Assembly (NCBI GenBank): GCA_914767715.1
Contig: OU612071.1
Location: forward strand, 27,585,681 to 27,649,680
DNA from: Membranipora membranacea
Lineage: Eukaryota; Bryozoa; Gymnolaemata; Cheilostomatida; Membraniporidae
DNA length: 64,000 bases
Reading direction: 5' to 3'
The notes beneath the pieces are model-generated. The model ran no database searches, was not told where the DNA came from, and saw only the letters and a program-made list of their open reading frames with translations. The translations under genes and the position numbers were made by a program. Numbering within the stretch: position 1 is the first letter of the stretch; each line of letters starts with the position of its first letter. Below are positions 1 through 11,400 of the stretch, one piece after another.

Positions 1-1950
1 GGCCACAGGCTGCTTTTGAACATATAATAATGTTCTAAGCTAGACTGAGATCTCTAGAATGATAAATGAATGAATGAATAATAGAAAGAAACCTGATCCT
101 TTACAAACACTTTAAGCTGGGATGATGGACTTTTCAGCTATCATAAGCTCTTTTACTACCATAATAGTTAGTTAGTTTTATTCCCAAAATATAGGAAAAA
201 AGTTCTTATTCTTCACTGTTTCAATTGATCACTGATACCCAGCTTGACGGTTGAATTTCCTGTGGTTAATCCACAAGGGTCCGATACTGGAATTATCTAA
301 GTGATCGATCATGAGCGGCTAATACAGAACTGAGCCTAAACTGTATGAGATCTCAGTCTATCAATGATTGTGGACAGGCAAAGTGCCAGAGTGATGCTCT
401 TCAACACGGTTGTCTTGGTTGTAATTAAAAAGTCATTTTTCTGACGAATACAGTATGAGATGATTGGCGTATATAAGCACAGGTACTGCCTGCTGAAGCA
501 ATCATTCTGCTTGGAAGAGTCAAATCCTATCAACATTGAAATCGTTGTTGGAAGATATTCACATAAGTGCATTTGAAATGTCAGCTGGTTGAAAATGATA
601 TATAAATTGTGTTAGCAGTGTGAAGGAGTTGTCAATGGAGATCCTCACAGCATTGACAGTTTTGCAATAATACTGATTTTTCCTTTTTATAGTTGACATC
701 AAATATGGATAGCTGACAGAATCTCTACAATTGGCAACATTTTGCTAAAATTTCACACAAGTATTGATTTGATTCAGCTCCCACATTTTGGAAATATACT
801 GTTCAATGAAAAACAATATCAGCAAAAGATGCAGGAACATCATAATAGGACCTGCAAACGCATTATATACCCATTTCTGATGCTACTCCCTCCTCCTCCT
901 CCAGCTGTTGACCAAAATGAGTGGTGATGTCATAATGAACAGACCTTTATTATCACAAATGCTAAGAAGTCCTGGGTACCAGCTAACGGATTTGACGGAA
1001 GACGGTTTGAAAGCCAGGGATTAAGTCCCGTGTACCAGCAACGAAAAGGGCCAGCATGAAAATGTAGATAACTTGGTGGTCGGGCATTGATGTATTTTAA
1101 GATAAGAGGCTTAGAGACCAGATTCATAGTGCATGAAGGCAAATCATGGACACAAGTGTAGGGATCTACAGGGTCTGTGGGTGGAGAAAGAAAATGATGC
1201 ACAGACAAAGCTGTTAGAATGCTGCTTGTTAGTGATTTGGGATCTACATGTTGTCTGGATGCTAGTCTCAAAGCAAACATGGTATGTGGTATGCCTTGGC
1301 AAAAAAAATACCCCTGCAGTCTCTATTATGAATATCCGTGTTTAGTTTCATTACATTAGCATCGTTTTTTGGGATAACTTTTGTTTTAAAGGTGTGTTGG
1401 TGTTTCTTTTTTATCTTTTGGGAATAATGATAGTATGGTCTTTATCTCTGTTGATAAATTAGTAACATTTAATTTACCACCCGGAGTAGCTTTCATTGAA
1501 GTGCGGTTAGGATTTTTTTCAGGATAAAACCATAGTTTGGCAAGATCCAGGACATCTTGAAGATTCTTCATTACAACCACAATCGGCTAATTTGTCTGCC
1601 TTACCCGGTGGCTGATAATACATGAACACACTAGACTTATATTCATCATTTTCTCAAGCTTCCAATTTATTGTCACCACCAAAAGTGGATGCTTTGCTGC
1701 TGCTTTCCAGTTTTATTTCAGCTCAATTGACTGCCCGTTGACTTGGTGTGAGTCAACCAGGACGACGCAAGAGTTTGACAGCACTGGTATATGGTGATGG
1801 AGGCTATGATAATTGTATGACAGGACGTAATTCTATAGGCAATTGGGGCTGCAAACAAGGCCGCAAACAGACGATTGAGGAAATATATGAACATTTACAA
1901 AGGAACACCACATTGCTAAGTTAAATATCATGTATTGCTACTTTTTACAG
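1..1950. other. No gene recognised
   Basis: AT-rich DNA with many stops in all frames. There is a short (TGAA)n-like run near 64-79 and a CTCCTCCTC-type run near 890-902. An open stretch of about 55 codons at roughly 1750-1924 (plus) follows a possible acceptor but resembles nothing I recognise. Confidence 0.5.
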
Positions 1951-1959
1951 CCATGTTTA

Positions 1960-2610
1960 AGTGATCCTCCCAACAAAGTTTAGATCATTTGGAAGATTTG
2001 TCCAATTGTTGCATACATTGGCCTGAACTTGAATGTTTGTAGCTGAGCTTTCAAGCAAGACCTATATAGCTTGCTTAATTGAGTTGAAAGGCTTTCGGTG
2101 TGAAGATAGAACTACTTGAGCTTGTTAAACAACTTGTGTAAGCTATGAATTTGGCTCAAAGATCCCTGTAGCATAAGTGCTTTCTATCCTCTGTACAAGC
2201 AAACCTAGTGTGATAGCATGCACACCAAATGAACTGTGGGATTGCACATTCCCCCCTTTTTCCGCTGGTTACAAAATATCTAGGGGCCAGCTCATAAATT
2301 CTCGATAGCAAAAGCATAAGTGCTGTTTATTCTCTTTACAAGCGAACATAGTGTTATTGCATGCAGAGTTCCATAGTTTTACTTTATAGGTGATCTTGCA
2401 AACAAAGTTTAGATCATTGTCCAATTGTTGCATTCATTGGCCCGCCTTTAATTTGGATTTTGGTTGCTAAGCTGTTAAGCGAGACCTGTGTAGCTTGCTA
2501 AACACTAAAATGAATTGAGTTGGAAGGCTTTCGGTTTAAAGGTATAGAATTACCTAAGCCTTACAAAACAGCTCATGAAAGCTATGAGGCTGGCGTAAAG
2601 AGCCATACTT
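1960..2610. repeat. Diverged local direct repeat
   Basis: The segment around 1963-2230 (ACAAAGTTTAGATCATTTGG, then TTGTCCAATTGTTGCAT, then GGCTTTCGGTGTG) recurs in diverged form at about 2385-2610. A second block beginning AGCATAAGTGCT occurs at 2170 and again at about 2309. The period of the main block is about 428 bases. The copies differ by many substitutions and small gaps, so this is an old duplication. No coding potential is visible. Confidence 0.6.
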
Positions 2611-2619
2611 AAAAACAAA

Positions 2620-3610
2620 AACAAAATTTGATAGGATGTGAAAAAAACTGGCCAATTTGAAGTTAAGTCACCACCATTGCAAACAATTGGATGTATAATA
2701 GAAGAGAATCTGTGGAGCAGGTGTCATTTACAAATTTTAGCATCAGCAAGCCGTTGGAGTTTTGATCAAAGCTGATAAGTTTGAAAGCTTGCCAGGTACA
2801 ATAGCTTGCCAAGTACGATAGCCTTCCCGGTGCAAAAAAGGAGCGAAAGTTTGCCATATCCTACACAAATGAATGTGTACCTTGCAATTGCTACGAACAA
2901 TGTACGTATAAAGGGATTTTGTAGCAATTTTTTATCGTTATTGGCCAGCTCTCATAGGTGGCTGACTTTGACTTCTTTTTATGGCGACATTTTCCAATGT
3001 TTATGGAATTTAAGGCTTATTGCCTGATGTTTGGATTCCTTGCAGAAGTACATCATTAAGATGGTAAATTAACAATTAACATTAAGGTGGTCATTAACAA
3101 TGGTACATGAAATAAATTTTTGCATGGAATGGCGTCTGCGAAACTAATTCTGGGCAAAAATGGCAGTGATAGTGAACAATTTTCGCCGTTGAGGCAAACT
3201 GTGGCGTTTAGCCTAAGTTTTTCAAGCGGAAGTATATATTTGCTTTGCCAAGATGGGTCATCATCACAAAACCAGTCCAAAGGCTGAAAAACCAGATACA
3301 TCTTTTGAGTCAGGTTGATTGCTGATAGCATTGGACCCCAGATCCAAAGTTTTTGCTGACTGCATTAAGTGTCGAAATGTAATGAAAGACCCAATTGCAG
3401 GATGCTTTTCATCACAGGTACTGCGAAAATCTTAATTTTTACCTGTCAAGTCTTTGGATTGTACTCCATATGTTAGTATAAATTGTTTAAGACTTTGACA
3501 GCTGGTGATTTGAATAATTTCCTTTTTTGGATCAGTACAGATTCCAGGTAAAGTGCCTATCAGCATAAAATATCGGGTCCTTTCCTGGTAACGTGATTTT
3601 AATCAAGGAA
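2620..3610. other. No gene recognised
   Basis: AT-rich sequence between the local repeat and the left LTR. Only short open frames are present, none with a recognisable motif. The last four bases, GGAA, are the possible left target site of the retrotransposon. Confidence 0.5.
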
Positions 3611-3847
3611 TGTTGTGTCCTCATATGCAGTGACCACTAATTAAGTCACGTGCTCATTTAGTATGCTGCCGATAGTATAAATAAGGCATGCCATCACAAT
3701 TATAATCAGTTGATATATAGTTGATGTACAGTTGATATACAGTCATTTATAAGTCATTGACACAATGGTCACATAATAAATGTACACGCTCCAACAACAA
3801 ATCAAACAGCTTGATTTATATACAACCAACAAAACACAAAATAAACA
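3611..3847 (+). repeat. 5' LTR of gypsy element 1
   Basis: Starts TGTTGTG and ends AAACA. It is directly repeated at 8611-8847 with one difference in 237 bases. It contains a TATAAATA box at 3676-3683 and an AATAAA poly(A) signal at 3775-3780, as expected for U3 and R. Confidence 0.95.
3676..3683 (+). promoter_or_regulatory. TATA box in 5' LTR
   Basis: TATAAATA lies in the first third of the LTR, about 95 bases before the AATAAA signal. This is the expected Pol II core promoter position for a gypsy LTR. The same box is in the 3' LTR at 8676-8683. Confidence 0.7.
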
Positions 3848-3848
3848 T

Positions 3849-3861
3849 TGGCGACGAGGAT
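3849..3861 (+). other. Primer binding site, tRNA-Ser(GCU) type
   Basis: TGGCGACGAGGAT begins one base after the LTR. It is complementary to CCA plus the ten preceding bases of a typical animal tRNA-Ser(GCU) as I remember it. This is the minus-strand priming site for reverse transcription. Confidence 0.75.
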
Positions 3862-4104
3862 AAAACTCAAAAAGATTGAGGTGGAGAAGGAGACTATGCC
3901 AAAGAGGGTGATAGATCCATAAACAGACGGTACGCAGCCAAACACAGACACAGACTAAGCGAAGAACAGAAGCCCATGACAGTGACGGAGACAGAAAAGA
4001 CTATCAGAATAAGATAAGTTGATTTCCGATTACTTGTAGTACTAAATGTAAACCTTTACCCATTAGAAAATTTTCACTGAATAGCGCATATCAGATCATA
4101 AAAG

Positions 4105-6009
4105 ATGAGTCTAGATATAGGACGCCCAGGTAATTTTGAGGTAGAAGGTGAGGCAAGTGTAGTAGCTACAGGTTGGTTGGCATGGATCGAGGAGTTCGAT
4201 TGCTATGCTGATTGTAAGGGTTTGTTCAACCCCAGTGGAACTTCCGCTAAGGAAACATCGCTTAGGAGACAACGCCAGGCATTGTTGTTGTTCTGTGGTG
4301 GACCACGTGTTCGGGAGATGCTTAAGAATCATAACGATTCAATCGAGGAGGTTACTGAAAAATGTCAGCCCGGTGATTATGATGGCACAATTCAAGTCTT
4401 GAACGCGCATTTTTTGGTAAAACCAAATAAAAGGTTCATGCGTCATGTGTTTAGGCAAATGCGTCAGACTGCAGGTGAGACGATAGCCCAATATGTAGGC
4501 AGACTTAGAAAAGGATCTGTAGGCTGTGAGTACGTTGATGTTAATGACTCGATAGTTGATCAGATTGTTTCAGGCTGCTATTACGATGCTCTTAGAAAAA
4601 AGTTCTTAGAAGCAGGGGCATCTCTTGACCTAGCAAAGCTAATGAGTATTTCAGCATCACATGAAGCGGTGGAAATGCAAAATAGGGAAATGAGAAATGG
4701 TCAAAACCCTGGTGCTAGCGCTCATGCTAAAAGTAATGCTCATGAATTTCCCAATGCAACAGGTGGTGTCAACCGATTAGGCTCATTTGTTAGGCATGGA
4801 AATAGTGGCGGCAAGCCAAAACCCAGATATGAAGACTCCAATGGTGGTAAACCCTACAGAGGTACATCAAATCGTAAGTCAGCTGAATCATGCTATAGGT
4901 GTGGTTCTTCCAAGCATAGCGGTAGTGATACTAACTGCCCAGCTAAAGATAAGCAATGTAATAAATGCTCAAAAATAGGTCATTTTGCTATTGCGTGTAG
5001 GAGTGTTGAACCTAAGAAAAAGGTGCATTCTATATTGTCAGCTGGTAGTCAAAATGCTGATCAAGGTCAGGCAGCATTTCAGTGCAAAGCTATCAGGCCG
5101 AAGTTTAATCTAGACAAGCTTGAAGTCAGAGTAGGAAACATTCCGCTTGATGTGCTTGTAGATTCTGGCTCACAGAGCAATGTGATTAGTAAAGACACAT
5201 TTGATTTACTTGTGTCAAGAGGTCTTAGAGCCAAAGTAGAGCCAACAGACCTGGAACTGTTTCCATATACTGCTGATAATCCCTTAGACTTGTTCGGATG
5301 CTTCAATGCGGAACTAGAAGCAGGAAATCAGCGGGCAACAGCTGAAATCATAATTATTAATGATAGGGATCAGACGTCGTTGTTGAGTAATGATACATCT
5401 CACGCACTAAAACTAATCAAAAAAGGCTACAACGTAGGAGTAAATAGCTTAGATTCTAATACCAGTAATGTCAGTAACTACGGTAGTCTGCTAGAAAACT
5501 ATAAGAATTTATTTTCAGGCGTAGGTAAATTCAAAGGCCCAGATATAAAAATAGGAATAGATCCTAATGTAGCTCCAGTGTGTCAACCATATAATCGCGT
5601 TCCATTCGCACTGAGGAGTAAAGTAGAGGCTAAACTAGAACAGCTAGTTAAATCAGATATCATAGAGGTAGTAGCAAAGCCTACACAGTGGATTTCACCT
5701 TTGATTTCTGTACCTAAGGCTAATCGTGATATTAGGCTATGTGTTGATATGCGTAGGGCAAACCAGGCAATTATTAGGGAAAGACATCCCATGCCGACTG
5801 TTGATGATTTATTACAGGATATGAATGGCAGCAAGGTTTTCAGCAATTTAGACATGAAGGAAGGTTTCACGCAATTTGCGCTGCATCCCGATTCAAGGGA
5901 TATCACAACATTCAGTTGTCACATTGGCTTATACCGATATAAGAGGTTATTTTATGGTTGCTCTATGGCTCCAGAGAAATTTTATGCAGAGATTCATAGA
6001 TTGATTTAA
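4105..6009 (+). CDS. gag, protease and first part of reverse transcriptase (gypsy element 1)
   Basis: A 634-codon open frame starts at an ATG 244 bases after the primer site. Residues 1-260 are a helical gag/capsid-like region. Two CCHC knuckles follow: C263 (CYRC, with spacing C-x2-C-x4-H-x6-C) and residues 285-298 (C-x2-C-x4-H-x4-C). The aspartic protease active site is D-S-G-S at residue 353. From about residue 450 the fingers and palm of RT follow, with an R-x-C-V-D-M-R stretch and a Y-R-Y box. The frame ends at TAA 6007-6009, just before the RT catalytic aspartates. The same reading frame stays open afterwards, so the stop looks like a mutation or an unusual readthrough point. A single gag-pol frame without a gag/pol frameshift is seen. 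Confidence 0.9.
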   Translation: MSLDIGRPGNFEVEGEASVVATGWLAWIEEFDCYADCKGLFNPSGTSAKETSLRRQRQALLLFCGGPRVREMLKNHNDSIEEVTEKCQPGDYDGTIQVLNAHFLVKPNKRFMRHVFRQMRQTAGETIAQYVGRLRKGSVGCEYVDVNDSIVDQIVSGCYYDALRKKFLEAGASLDLAKLMSISASHEAVEMQNREMRNGQNPGASAHAKSNAHEFPNATGGVNRLGSFVRHGNSGGKPKPRYEDSNGGKPYRGTSNRKSAESCYRCGSSKHSGSDTNCPAKDKQCNKCSKIGHFAIACRSVEPKKKVHSILSAGSQNADQGQAAFQCKAIRPKFNLDKLEVRVGNIPLDVLVDSGSQSNVISKDTFDLLVSRGLRAKVEPTDLELFPYTADNPLDLFGCFNAELEAGNQRATAEIIIINDRDQTSLLSNDTSHALKLIKKGYNVGVNSLDSNTSNVSNYGSLLENYKNLFSGVGKFKGPDIKIGIDPNVAPVCQPYNRVPFALRSKVEAKLEQLVKSDIIEVVAKPTQWISPLISVPKANRDIRLCVDMRRANQAIIRERHPMPTVDDLLQDMNGSKVFSNLDMKEGFTQFALHPDSRDITTFSCHIGLYRYKRLFYGCSMAPEKFYAEIHRLI

Positions 6010-7716
6010 GGCATTCCAGGTGTAGCAAACCTCGCTGATGATATTATTATACATGGCTCAGACAGAGCTGAGCATGATGCTAGATTGATACAGGTTCTGG
6101 ACAGGCTCAAATCAGCAGGATTGACACTCAACAGGCAGAAGTGTACATTTGGTGTTGATGAGTTAGAATTTGTAGGTCATAAACTATCAGCAAAGGGCAT
6201 CGATTCGATGACTGGTAAAGTTGATGCTATCGTAAACGCTAAGGAACCAACATGCATAGAGGAGTTGCGTTCTTTCTTAGGATTAGCTAATTATTGTAGC
6301 AAGTTCATACCAGATTTCTCGACCAAGACAGAACCACTGCGCAGGCTGAAAAAGCAGCCAGCAGATGGCAAGCAGAAAGGTGTCAAAGAAAAATTTGTTC
6401 TCAACCAGGAGCAGATAGTAGCGTTTGAGAAAGTGAAGAAAAGTCTAGCCAGTAGTGAGACTTTGGGTTATTTTGATCTCAAATATCCGACTAAGGTGGT
6501 AGCTGATGCAAGTCCTTTTGGTTTAGGTGCTGTTCTTATCCAGGATCAGGAGGATGGACCACGGGTTATTAGCTATGCATCGAGAAGTTTGAGTGATGTT
6601 GAATCTAGATACCATCAGGCTGAAAGGGAAGCTCTAAGTTTGGTGTGGGCATGTGAAAGATTCAAGCCTTATTTGATAGGCAATAAGTTCGATTTGGTTA
6701 CAGACCATGAGCCACTGAAGGTTATTTATGGTACGCGTTCAAAACCATGTGCTAGGATTGAACGCTGGGTGTTACGTCTTATGCCATATGATTACACTGT
6801 AGTTTATTGGCCAGGTAGCAAAAACGTAGCAGACCCTCTATCAAGGCTCTCAGCAAGTAAAGTTTGTGATTTGTCTCTAGCAAACAAGGCTGAAGCATAT
6901 GTTAGATTTGTAGCTTTAAATTCTGTACCTAGAGCTATGACCGCTAAAGAGATAGAGAAAATTTCTTTAGACGACGAGGAATTATCCGTTGTTAGAAAAT
7001 GCATAAATTCAAATAATTTTGATGTTCGTGGTATATCAAAGTCGTATAAGCTAATTAGTGGTGAATTGTGTGTGATAGGAAACCTAGTATTGAGAGGCAG
7101 CAGAATAGTATCAGGACATCTAGGGATTGTCGGTACTAAGAGGAATTTGAGGACTAAGGTTTGGTGGCCAAATATTGATAGCGATGTGGACAAACACATC
7201 ACAGCATGTCATGAGTGTCAATTAGTAGGTAAACCAAGTTCTCCGGAACCCATGTTGAGTTCTGACCTCCCAACAGTGCCATGGAAGGAAGTTGCGGTAG
7301 ATCATTTTGGTCCATTTGGTCATTCTAGCCAGTACTTGCTTGTTGTTATTGACTATTATAGTAAGTATTTTGAGTGCATTCCGATGAAATCGACCAGTGC
7401 TGCAACCACATTAAAGGCATTAGATGAAGTTTTTCAAACTCATGGAATCCCACAGTACTTGAAAAGTGATTCAGGACCAGCTTTCATCTCAGAGGATTTT
7501 AGGAAACTCTGTGAGAATTTGGCAATTAAACACAGCAGGGGTACACCTAAGTGGCCTCAAGGTAATAGTCTTGTTGAATCATCGATGAAGTCCATAAAGA
7601 AAAGGCTTCAAATAGCCGTGACTACAGGAAAAGATTGGGGGAGTGAACTCCACAAGTATTTATTTTCTTATAGAAATACACCCCATCCTGCGACTGGTAA
7701 GAGTCCAGCAGAATAA
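6010..7716 (+). CDS. Reverse transcriptase end, RNase H and integrase (gypsy element 1)
   Basis: This continues the gag-pol frame after the TAA at 6007-6009. The RT catalytic box L-A-D-D is at 6031-6042, upstream of the first possible re-initiation codon. RNase H starts with D-A-S at 6505 and includes the T-D-H-E-P-L motif. The integrase has an H-H-C-C zinc domain from H at 7117 and the catalytic triad D at 7300, D at 7468 and E at 7576, giving D-x55-D-x35-E. The frame ends at a second TAA, 7714-7716, within the conserved region after the core. No start codon suits independent translation of an active RT, so the part after the first stop needs readthrough or is dead. Confidence 0.9.
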   Translation, partial: GIPGVANLADDIIIHGSDRAEHDARLIQVLDRLKSAGLTLNRQKCTFGVDELEFVGHKLSAKGIDSMTGKVDAIVNAKEPTCIEELRSFLGLANYCSKFIPDFSTKTEPLRRLKKQPADGKQKGVKEKFVLNQEQIVAFEKVKKSLASSETLGYFDLKYPTKVVADASPFGLGAVLIQDQEDGPRVISYASRSLSDVESRYHQAEREALSLVWACERFKPYLIGNKFDLVTDHEPLKVIYGTRSKPCARIERWVLRLMPYDYTVVYWPGSKNVADPLSRLSASKVCDLSLANKAEAYVRFVALNSVPRAMTAKEIEKISLDDEELSVVRKCINSNNFDVRGISKSYKLISGELCVIGNLVLRGSRIVSGHLGIVGTKRNLRTKVWWPNIDSDVDKHITACHECQLVGKPSSPEPMLSSDLPTVPWKEVAVDHFGPFGHSSQYLLVVIDYYSKYFECIPMKSTSAATTLKALDEVFQTHGIPQYLKSDSGPAFISEDFRKLCENLAIKHSRGTPKWPQGNSLVESSMKSIKKRLQIAVTTGKDWGSELHKYLFSYRNTPHPATGKSPAE

Positions 7717-8290
7717 TTATTTGGTCGTAAGCTGCGTACCAAATTACCCATGTATGATAATGATAGTAAGTTAGATGATATTCAGGTCAGACAGCATGAC
7801 GCTGAATATAAGGCTAAAGTAAAAGAATACACTGACCGTAAGCGCAAGGCTGCAAACTCTAGTATTTCTATCGGTGATGAAGTTTTACCCATCAGAGATC
7901 AAATTTCACAAAAAAACTGACACCCGCTACTACAATGATATTTATGTAGAAGTGAACAAAAATGGGTCACAAGTAACTGTACGATCTTCAGATGGACGAG
8001 AATATGTCCGTAACAGTTCCCATCTGAGACCCTACAAGAGAACCAATGAAATCATACACTCTTCTTTTGTAGATGCCGGTATCGTAGGCACCACAGAGGA
8101 AGAAAAGAGGGAAAATAGTGTCAGAAGATCGCCACGCCATAAGAACACTCCAGACAGATACGCTAACTATCTAAGCAGTCTCAAGGATTACTACGACTTC
8201 TGCTACACGTATTATCAAGGAACTCAGCCTAATACGTCATGTCAAAAGTGCCCGATGCACTGCAGCACAACAGAGTCGAAAGGAGAGTGA
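7717..8290 (+). pseudogene. Integrase C-terminal part, frameshifted (gypsy element 1)
   Basis: After the TAA at 7714-7716 the pol frame continues with L-F-G-R-K and a basic stretch to about 7918, where it hits TGA. Homologous-looking coding (G-S-Q-V-T-V-R-S-S-D-G-R-E-Y, then S-S-H-L-R-P-Y-K) continues in the +1 frame from about 7874 to the TGA at 8288-8290. A frameshift therefore lies between 7874 and 7918. The segment matches the SH3-like tail that ends gypsy integrases. The last 80 residues, including R-R-S-P-R-H-K-N, are basic and unstructured. Confidence 0.8.
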
Positions 8291-8596
8291 ACTCCTGCGG
8301 TTTCATGCCAAGGCAAATCCTACCCCCACTGACAACGCGAATATCAGTGGTGCTTGTTCTCTATTTTCCCATAAATAGATTATGGTTTTTTTGAGGCAAG
8401 GATGGCACGGTAGCTGCTGGCCGCAATTGACTCTGAACATCTCTACACTATAAAGAGATTCCATTGACATATCATTTACATACTAAAATATATTATTGCT
8501 GACAAATTTTATAAATAAGACATTTATGTTGCTGTAATATTTTATGCTCGCTTTTTGTATGTAAAGTTTTCAGATAATTACTCATTCAAGTTTAAT

Positions 8597-8610
8597 GAGG
8601 AAAAGAGGGA
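8597..8610 (+). other. Polypurine tract of gypsy element 1
   Basis: GAGGAAAAGAGGGA directly abuts the 3' LTR, the position of the plus-strand primer. The 306 bases between the end of pol and this tract show no further gene. Confidence 0.85.
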
Positions 8611-8847
8611 TGTTGTGTCCTCATATGCAGTGACCACTAATTAAGTCACGTGCTCATTTAGTATGCTGCCGATAGTATAAATAAGGCATGCCATCACAAT
8701 TATAATCAGTTGATATATAGTTGATGTACAGTTGATATACAGTCGTTTATAAGTCATTGACACAATGGTCACATAATAAATGTACACGCTCCAACAACAA
8801 ATCAAACAGCTTGATTTATATACAACCAACAAAACACAAAATAAACA
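8611..8847 (+). repeat. 3' LTR of gypsy element 1
   Basis: Same 237-bp sequence as 3611-3847 with one A/G difference at 8745. It is followed by GGATATAC, whose first bases resemble the GGAA left of the 5' LTR. Confidence 0.95.
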
Positions 8848-10324
8848 GGATATACTAAAGAAGAAGCAAAAAAAAGCCTTTACAAATGATGTTAAAATTT
8901 GTATTGCGTAATGCACACCAACAGGGAATTGATTGAAGAGAAAGGTGAAAGGCCAGAATCGCTGGCATCTTTATAAAGACAGAGGAGGGAGCTCGTGATG
9001 TTCTCACTGCAAAACCAACATAGCAATGTGGAGAGTAATGTGATAAGATAATTTTGCAAATTGTTCTTAAGTGTGCATACGCTTTGGAAATCTGGTTTCC
9101 TTTCATTATATGCGATTGAAAAGCTGGGCATAACATTTCATGCACAGACTACGGTTTTTCAATTTTCCCAGTTACCAGGGAGCACAACTTCAGACTTGAA
9201 CTCCTTGTTTAAATTTTGTCCTGGAAAACAGCTGTATTATACGCATTTTACTGCCTTTCCTGTTTATTTGACAGATGCGCAGAGATATCTTTGCAATAAG
9301 ATGGACTTAGCTGATTTGTTATTTCATTCCACTGATTGACCAGGACAGAAAGCATCGGATATTCTTTCCGGAACTGCACATCACAATCAGCACTCACAAA
9401 AAAGCTAAGTACTGCTCAGCGGCTCCCATCATTAACATACCGGATGGTACAATTGAAATATATAGTTACATCAACCTCTAGTCATATGCTTTGAAATGAT
9501 TTTGATCTCCTTGTGAGATCAAAAGTTTTGAGATTACTTACATGATCATGTATTTTGACAAACAAGTTTCCCACAATGCCGTTTTCACAGTGATGAAATT
9601 ATAAAGTTGAACACATGCACACAGTCCTTCTCTCAATTTGAGAGGATACGAGGAGTCAATTGTGCCATTGAATAAGAAGACAAAACATTTATTTCTACTC
9701 TTCACCCAACAAACCCGCTTCGGATGTGTTTTGTAGACCATGATACTGAACCATGTTTCTCTCGCTAGATGGGGCAATTGCCACCTATTGGTACTGCACT
9801 ACAAACCAGAGTGCCTGTATTTTGATGTCAAATTTGACAATTTATAAAAATCGGCTATTGTGTCTAAGTTGACATTTACATGAAATATCAAGACATTTCA
9901 TCGAAACAGCATGCACTTGAGCTTTCAAACAGAAGTGGCTGACTGTGGCATCATGTCTATGGTGCCTATCGATGATTCAACAGACAAAGTTGTTCATCTG
10001 ACAGAACATCTGTTCAAAATTTTGAAGCTTTCACCACCTCAAATTGGCTGGTCCGGTTTTTTTAGTCAGTAAACTTTGGCCCAAAAAGACCATTTAAGCA
10101 AAAGGATTTCCACTCTAGGAAGCTGGTTACTTTCCAGTACGATATTGGTTTTGACTGGCACGATTTGTTGGTGACAAAAGATGATATAACGTTGAAAACT
10201 AAGGGAAACTTATCAAGACCACTGTGACATAGTGCAAAGTTGGGGGGGGGGGGGAAATCGAAGGAAATTTCTTCGTTACCACTAAAAATTGCCTAAGATT
10301 TTATGGCCGGATGTTCCCCTAGTA
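8848..10324. other. No gene recognised
   Basis: Short open frames on both strands without motifs. A run of 13 G lies at 10242-10254. Confidence 0.5.
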
Positions 10325-11400
10325 AAGTCTCTTGTGACACCATTTGGGAGTCAGATTCATTTAAATGATTTAGAGACTACTACTTATCCTGTTTGAAGGC
10401 TGATCATCCTCCCAATCTAGAGATCAACAGTTGCGTTTGGAGACCAATCTTGAAGCCAGTGACTAACAATCACTAAGATTTAATTTGTCACAGCTGGGGT
10501 GAATTGGTATTCACCAAAATGTCGGTGTCCTATTCTTCACCAAAATATCTTACTCAGAATTATTTTTATTCAGAAATGGTGACTTTTTACTGGAATGTTT
10601 TGATGTGTTGTACAAATAAATACCTCAATCAAATGATGAAGTTGCAGCCCGTTGATTGATTAGGCAGCAATAATTGACATGAGAAAAAATTAACATTTTG
10701 CAAAATGGATTTTTTAGATCTAAATTGTTGTATATTTTGGAGTTGGCCCTCCTTGATTCACAGGCCCCCCTCCTGATATGCGTGTCTGTAATGGAGCACA
10801 GTCCATGTAGACTAATGTCTAAAAACCTACTTTGAAGTCTGGTATGTGGTCCTGATTGGCTAACCGCCTACATACATATTGAGGTGCAAAGCTCATTACC
10901 TTCCTTGCATTGCTTTACCTCTGACCAAGTGACAGTGGAGCTCAGAATATTGAAAAACCCTCCATCCCTGTTTACCACCCTACATGTCTGTACTCACATT
11001 TTGTTTTGTAAAGTTGTAGATAGAGTGGAAGGAGTGTCATTGGGACACCATGTGGAGTGAAACAACCTTATTGAACGATTTGGAGACCAACGCTTATCCT
11101 GTTTGAAGGCTGATCATCCCCACAATCTAGAGATCAACAGTTACGTTTGGAGACCAATCTTGAAGCCAGTGACTAACGATCACTAAAATTTTATTTGTCA
11201 CAGCTTGGATGAATCGGTATTCAGCAAAGTGTCGGTGTCCGATTCTTCGCCAAAATACCTTACTCAGAATTATTTTTATCCAAAAATGATGACCTTTTAC
11301 TGGAATGTTTTGATGTGTTGTACAAATAAATACCTGAATCAAATGATGAAGTTGCAGCCCATTGATTGATTAGGCAGCAATAATTGACATGAGAAAAAAT
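10325..11400 (+). repeat. Dispersed repeat family R4, partial plus full copy in tandem
   Basis: The block 10325-10690 repeats the right half of 10691-11400, for example CTTATCCTGTTTGAAGGCTG at 10384 and again near 11094, and both end in GACATGAGAAAAAAT. The period is about 715 bases. An inverted, nearly full copy lies at 59128-59840. The short open frames in this block exist only because of the repeat. No transposase or terminal repeat is visible, so the class is unknown. Confidence 0.8.

Larger units (their letters stand above)
3611..8847 (+). mobile_element. Full-length Ty3/gypsy LTR retrotransposon, mag/SURL-like
   Basis: The order is 5' LTR, primer site, gag with two zinc knuckles, protease, reverse transcriptase, RNase H, integrase, polypurine tract, 3' LTR. 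The element is 5237 bp. The two 237-bp LTRs differ at a single position (A at 3745, G at 8745), so the insertion is recent. The tRNA-Ser primer site and the L-A-D-D form of the RT catalytic box suggest the mag/SURL group; that placement is from memory of the family. The flanks are GGAA on the left and GGAT on the right, so the target duplication is imperfect or one copy has mutated. Pol is broken by TAA codons at 6007-6009 and 7714-7716 and by a frameshift near 7880-7918, so this copy is probably not autonomous. Confidence 0.95.

Noticed and set aside
1750-1924. Exon-like open stretch with a basic Q-P-G-R-R-K start
   Set aside because: About 55 codons, no homolog recognised, no donor site matched and isolated from other exons.
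3606-8852. Perfect target duplication for gypsy element 1
   Set aside because: The flanks are GGAA and GGAT under the best LTR borders, so I report it only as imperfect.
9061-9339. 92-codon plus-strand frame after gypsy element 1
   Set aside because: The frame opens inside AT-rich DNA, lacks any motif and has no splice or promoter context.
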